The notes beneath the pieces were generated by a model. The model did not search any database, had not been told where the DNA came from, and saw only the letters and a list, made by a program, of their open reading frames with translations. From an uncultured Lachnospiraceae bacterium (GTDB taxonomy: Bacteria > Bacillota > Clostridia > Lachnospirales > Lachnospiraceae), in assembly GCA_902803635.1 (NCBI GenBank), contig CADCQU010000233.1:1-7543 (forward strand): a stretch of DNA of 7,543 bases. Reading direction: 5' to 3'. This document shows positions 5,547-7,543 of the stretch, piece by piece. The translations under genes and the position numbers were made by a program. Position 1 is the stretch's first letter. Every line of letters begins with the position of its first letter.

Positions 5547-7412
5547 ATGGCCTTATCAGAGGAACTGCAGAGAAAAGCGGACGCGATGGACAAGAAGGAC
5601 ATCATTTGTCCCTATTGCTTCAAAAAATTCAAGGACAACAAGGTCATTTTCCGCGCGAACTATGTCTACCGGGGAAAGAAGTCGAACCGCTATGGGAGCC
5701 TTCTTTTGGATACGGACGATGACGAGGTGGGCGGGACGGACGACCCGGACAAAAAGCTGTTTACGGGCTTTCACGAGGTCCCGTACACGGAGGGCGGAAA
5801 ACGGGACAGGGAGCTGGAGGATTTCTGGGAGAAGCGCGGGGGCGGCGATGGCTTTACGCCCTATGACGAGACCTGGTTTCACCCGCACATCGACCCGTCG
5901 AAGGACACGTTCCCACGCATGATCCGGATCGACCCTCACAACAAAAACATGGATAACCGGGGCTTTATCCGGGATGACGACGGCTTTGTCCGGAGAGTGC
6001 AGGAACGCTATCGCGGGGATTTCGACGAGGTGATCCGCCTGTGTCCGAAATGCCACAATCCCCTCCCCTTTGCGACCTACGGGAAATATGACGTGTGCTT
6101 CATCAGCATCGTCGGCATCAAGGGCTCCGGGAAGACGGTGTACCTGAACCAGCTGCTCATGAATTTCGTGAACGCCCTTGTGCATACCGGGTACATCATG
6201 GCGGAAAATACGCTTACTTCCATGATCAATGTCCGGCCGGTGGACGCGGGCCATCCGTTTCCCCCGTCGACCGACGACAAGGTCATGCGGCGGCCGTCCG
6301 CGGTGACGATGAAAAAAACCGTGAATACGAAGGATGACAGGAGCATCACGCTCGTTTTTTACGATATCGCGGGCGAGAACTGTCTGGAGGACGAGAGCCG
6401 GGATCAGAAGACAAATGCGGCCGCCGTGGCGAGGTTTCTGGGCTTTAGCGACGGGCTGGTGTTTCTGATCGATCCTGAGCAGGTTCCGGCCTTCAACACG
6501 GCGGAGGACGTGCAGGCCAACATGATCAAGGTGCAGTCCGCAATCAACCGGGTGATCAGGCTTCGGGTCGCCCACAACTTCAAGGAACAGACCTGGGACA
6601 ACGTGCCGGTCGCGGTCACCCTGACGAAGAGCGACATGCTTCCGAAGGAATTCCTTGCCCAGCACCCGTCGCTTTTTTCGCGCGTCCGGTATACGGACGC
6701 GAGAGGGGAGGCGATCCAGGGCTTCCCGCGCGAGGAATTCTACGAAAACCACAGGGAGCTGGAGCGGGAGTTTCGGGAAAATGCGCCTCTGATTGACAAC
6801 GCGCTCTCAGGTTTCCGTCGGAAGGCGTATTTTTCGGTGTCGGCGGTTTCCTGCGGCGTTGTCTACAAGTTTCAAAAATACGGACAGCTCTATCGCATGG
6901 ATGCGGCCGCCTTCCGGACGATGGTGAGGGTACGGGAATGGCTGGAAAACTGGGATGCGCAGAGTGCCGAGAACAGGCGGCATTTCGGCGCCCTGCCGCT
7001 CCGCGACAAGGACGGCAAAACGATTGAACTTGACCCGGGCTTCGGGCTCCGTCTGCAGAATCCCGGGGTCATCGAGACAAGCCTTGTGGCGAAGGCAAAT
7101 CGCGCGGACGGCACCCTTGACGTAATCCATTTGACGCTGAAGGACATCGCCCCGGGCGGCGTGGAGGTGCAGGGCTATCCGGCCGGAAAGCCGGATCCAA
7201 AGCGGGTGGAGGAACCCTTCCTCTGGATCCTCTGGCAGCTGGGGCTGATTGACCCTATTTTCGAGAATTTGTACGACTACCCGTCCATCCCGAAACGGCG
7301 CCCCTTCGAATCTGAACGACGCTATGAAAGAAGGATGGAGGAATACCATGAGCGGGAGGCGGCGTACGCGGAGGACAAGGCAGCGTTCTATGCCTGCGAG
7401 CTTGGGATGTAG
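5547..7412 (+). CDS. Zinc-ribbon TRAFAC-like GTPase (double-GTPase-like)
   Basis: A 621-residue protein; the ATG at 5547 follows AGGAGG (5533-5538). The GTPase core begins near residue 182. Walker A/G1 is GIKGSGKT (190-197), G3/Walker B is LVFYDIAGE (269-277), a following strand is VFLIDP (305-310), G4 is TKSD (360-363) and a G5-like SVSAVS lies at 430-435. These motifs together indicate a P-loop GTPase of the TRAFAC class with the DxAGE variant of G3. Before the core, CPYC (21-24) and CPKC (166-169) look like the two halves of one zinc ribbon split by about 140 residues of acidic, aromatic-rich insertion. After the core come a helical segment (450-480), a beta-rich segment and a charged C-terminal helix. 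There is no membrane helix, so it is probably cytosolic. It is the last gene of the operon and the only clear enzyme, presumably the nucleotide-driven switch or motor that acts on the other four products. The family name is from memory of GTPase-centred conflict systems; the GTPase call itself is firm. Confidence 0.95.
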   Translation: MALSEELQRKADAMDKKDIICPYCFKKFKDNKVIFRANYVYRGKKSNRYGSLLLDTDDDEVGGTDDPDKKLFTGFHEVPYTEGGKRDRELEDFWEKRGGGDGFTPYDETWFHPHIDPSKDTFPRMIRIDPHNKNMDNRGFIRDDDGFVRRVQERYRGDFDEVIRLCPKCHNPLPFATYGKYDVCFISIVGIKGSGKTVYLNQLLMNFVNALVHTGYIMAENTLTSMINVRPVDAGHPFPPSTDDKVMRRPSAVTMKKTVNTKDDRSITLVFYDIAGENCLEDESRDQKTNAAAVARFLGFSDGLVFLIDPEQVPAFNTAEDVQANMIKVQSAINRVIRLRVAHNFKEQTWDNVPVAVTLTKSDMLPKEFLAQHPSLFSRVRYTDARGEAIQGFPREEFYENHRELEREFRENAPLIDNALSGFRRKAYFSVSAVSCGVVYKFQKYGQLYRMDAAAFRTMVRVREWLENWDAQSAENRRHFGALPLRDKDGKTIELDPGFGLRLQNPGVIETSLVAKANRADGTLDVIHLTLKDIAPGGVEVQGYPAGKPDPKRVEEPFLWILWQLGLIDPIFENLYDYPSIPKRRPFESERRYERRMEEYHEREAAYAEDKAAFYACELGM

Positions 7413-7442
7413 TATGACAGCCCAAAGAACGTACTTCTCCGC

Positions 7443-7517
7443 ATGACAAGCGATGCGAAGTTACTGTTCAGCTAACCCCTAAAGTAGTATTGTTTTTCCT
7501 CGTGAAGGGCTTGTCAT
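7443..7517. repeat. Inverted arms within the right-end repeat
   Basis: ATGACAAGC at 7443-7451 is the exact reverse complement of GCTTGTCAT at 7509-7517, and both arms are followed by or adjacent to GCGAAG-type bases. They enclose 57 bases, including the T-run at 7493-7497. The left-end copy lacks the equivalent inner arm. This may be a second, degenerate repeat unit or the far end of a short MITE-like element. It may also help end transcription after the GTPase gene, but no classic stem plus T-run terminator is present. Confidence 0.5.
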
Positions 7518-7543
7518 TCTGAGCGAAGCGAAGAATCCCGTAA
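7459..7543 (-). repeat. Right terminal inverted repeat (MITE/REP-like)
   Basis: The reverse complement of 7491-7543 matches 35-87 at 52 of 53 positions; 7459-7490 matches 88-113 more loosely. It begins about 50 bases after the GTPase stop codon. It is inverted relative to the left full copy but in the same orientation as the partial copy at 1-17, so the operon is flanked by both inverted and direct repeats. Confidence 0.85.

Noticed and set aside
5556..6752. Long antisense reading frame (398 codons)
   Set aside because: It is fully opposite the GTPase, whose G1, G3, G4 and zinc motifs are unambiguous. The antisense product is His/Arg/Val-rich without motifs.
7413..7500. Intrinsic terminator after the GTPase gene
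   Set aside because: A T-run exists at 7493-7497, but the best adjacent stem is only about four base pairs; the larger inverted arms enclose the T-run and do not precede it.

Overview
The window is a five-gene, plus-strand operon of about 6.7 kb in moderately GC-rich DNA, bracketed at both ends by copies of one inverted repeat. Every gene has a strong GGAGG-type Shine-Dalgarno site, and one uses a GTG start. This fits a Gram-positive anaerobe (Bacillota/Clostridia or Negativicutes-like), but no ribosomal or housekeeping gene is present, so the assignment is weak. The family of the outer repeat (core ATTCTGAGCGAAGCGAAGAAT) is a dispersed small-repeat type.

Layout: (1) Bases 1-113 hold a partial repeat copy facing a full copy, which together form a perfect 13-bp stem. 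(2) Bases 157-476 hold five tandem 64-bp units, each an imperfect hairpin, arranged as A-B-A-B-B'. (3) Bases 510-734 hold a possible extended -10 promoter and a small ORF for a very basic 52-residue peptide. (4) 735-2114: Sel1-like / Gly-Asn-Gln linker / ankyrin protein. (5) 2121-2552: short coiled-coil protein, followed by a diverged copy of its own 3' end. (6) 2681-4813: large unrecognised protein with an alpha/beta N-terminus, helical body and 24-bp minisatellite. (7) 4842-5438: unrecognised beta-rich protein, also followed by a diverged copy of its own 3' end. (8) 5547-7412: TRAFAC-like GTPase with a widely split zinc ribbon. (9) 7443-7543: the right-hand repeat, inverted relative to the left.

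The five genes run in one direction with no visible internal terminator, so they probably make one system. The GTPase is the only enzyme recognisable by motif. The other four look like scaffold, adaptor or partner proteins (Sel1, ankyrin and coiled-coil interaction modules, plus two orphan domains). This resembles the GTPase-centred, multi-component conflict or signalling loci that have been described around 'double-GTPase' families, but no effector nuclease, protease or toxin motif is visible, so a defence role is only a hypothesis. The locus is unusually rich in tandem repeats (64, 15, 24 and 60 bp periods) and in displaced gene tails, which suggests repeated recombination.
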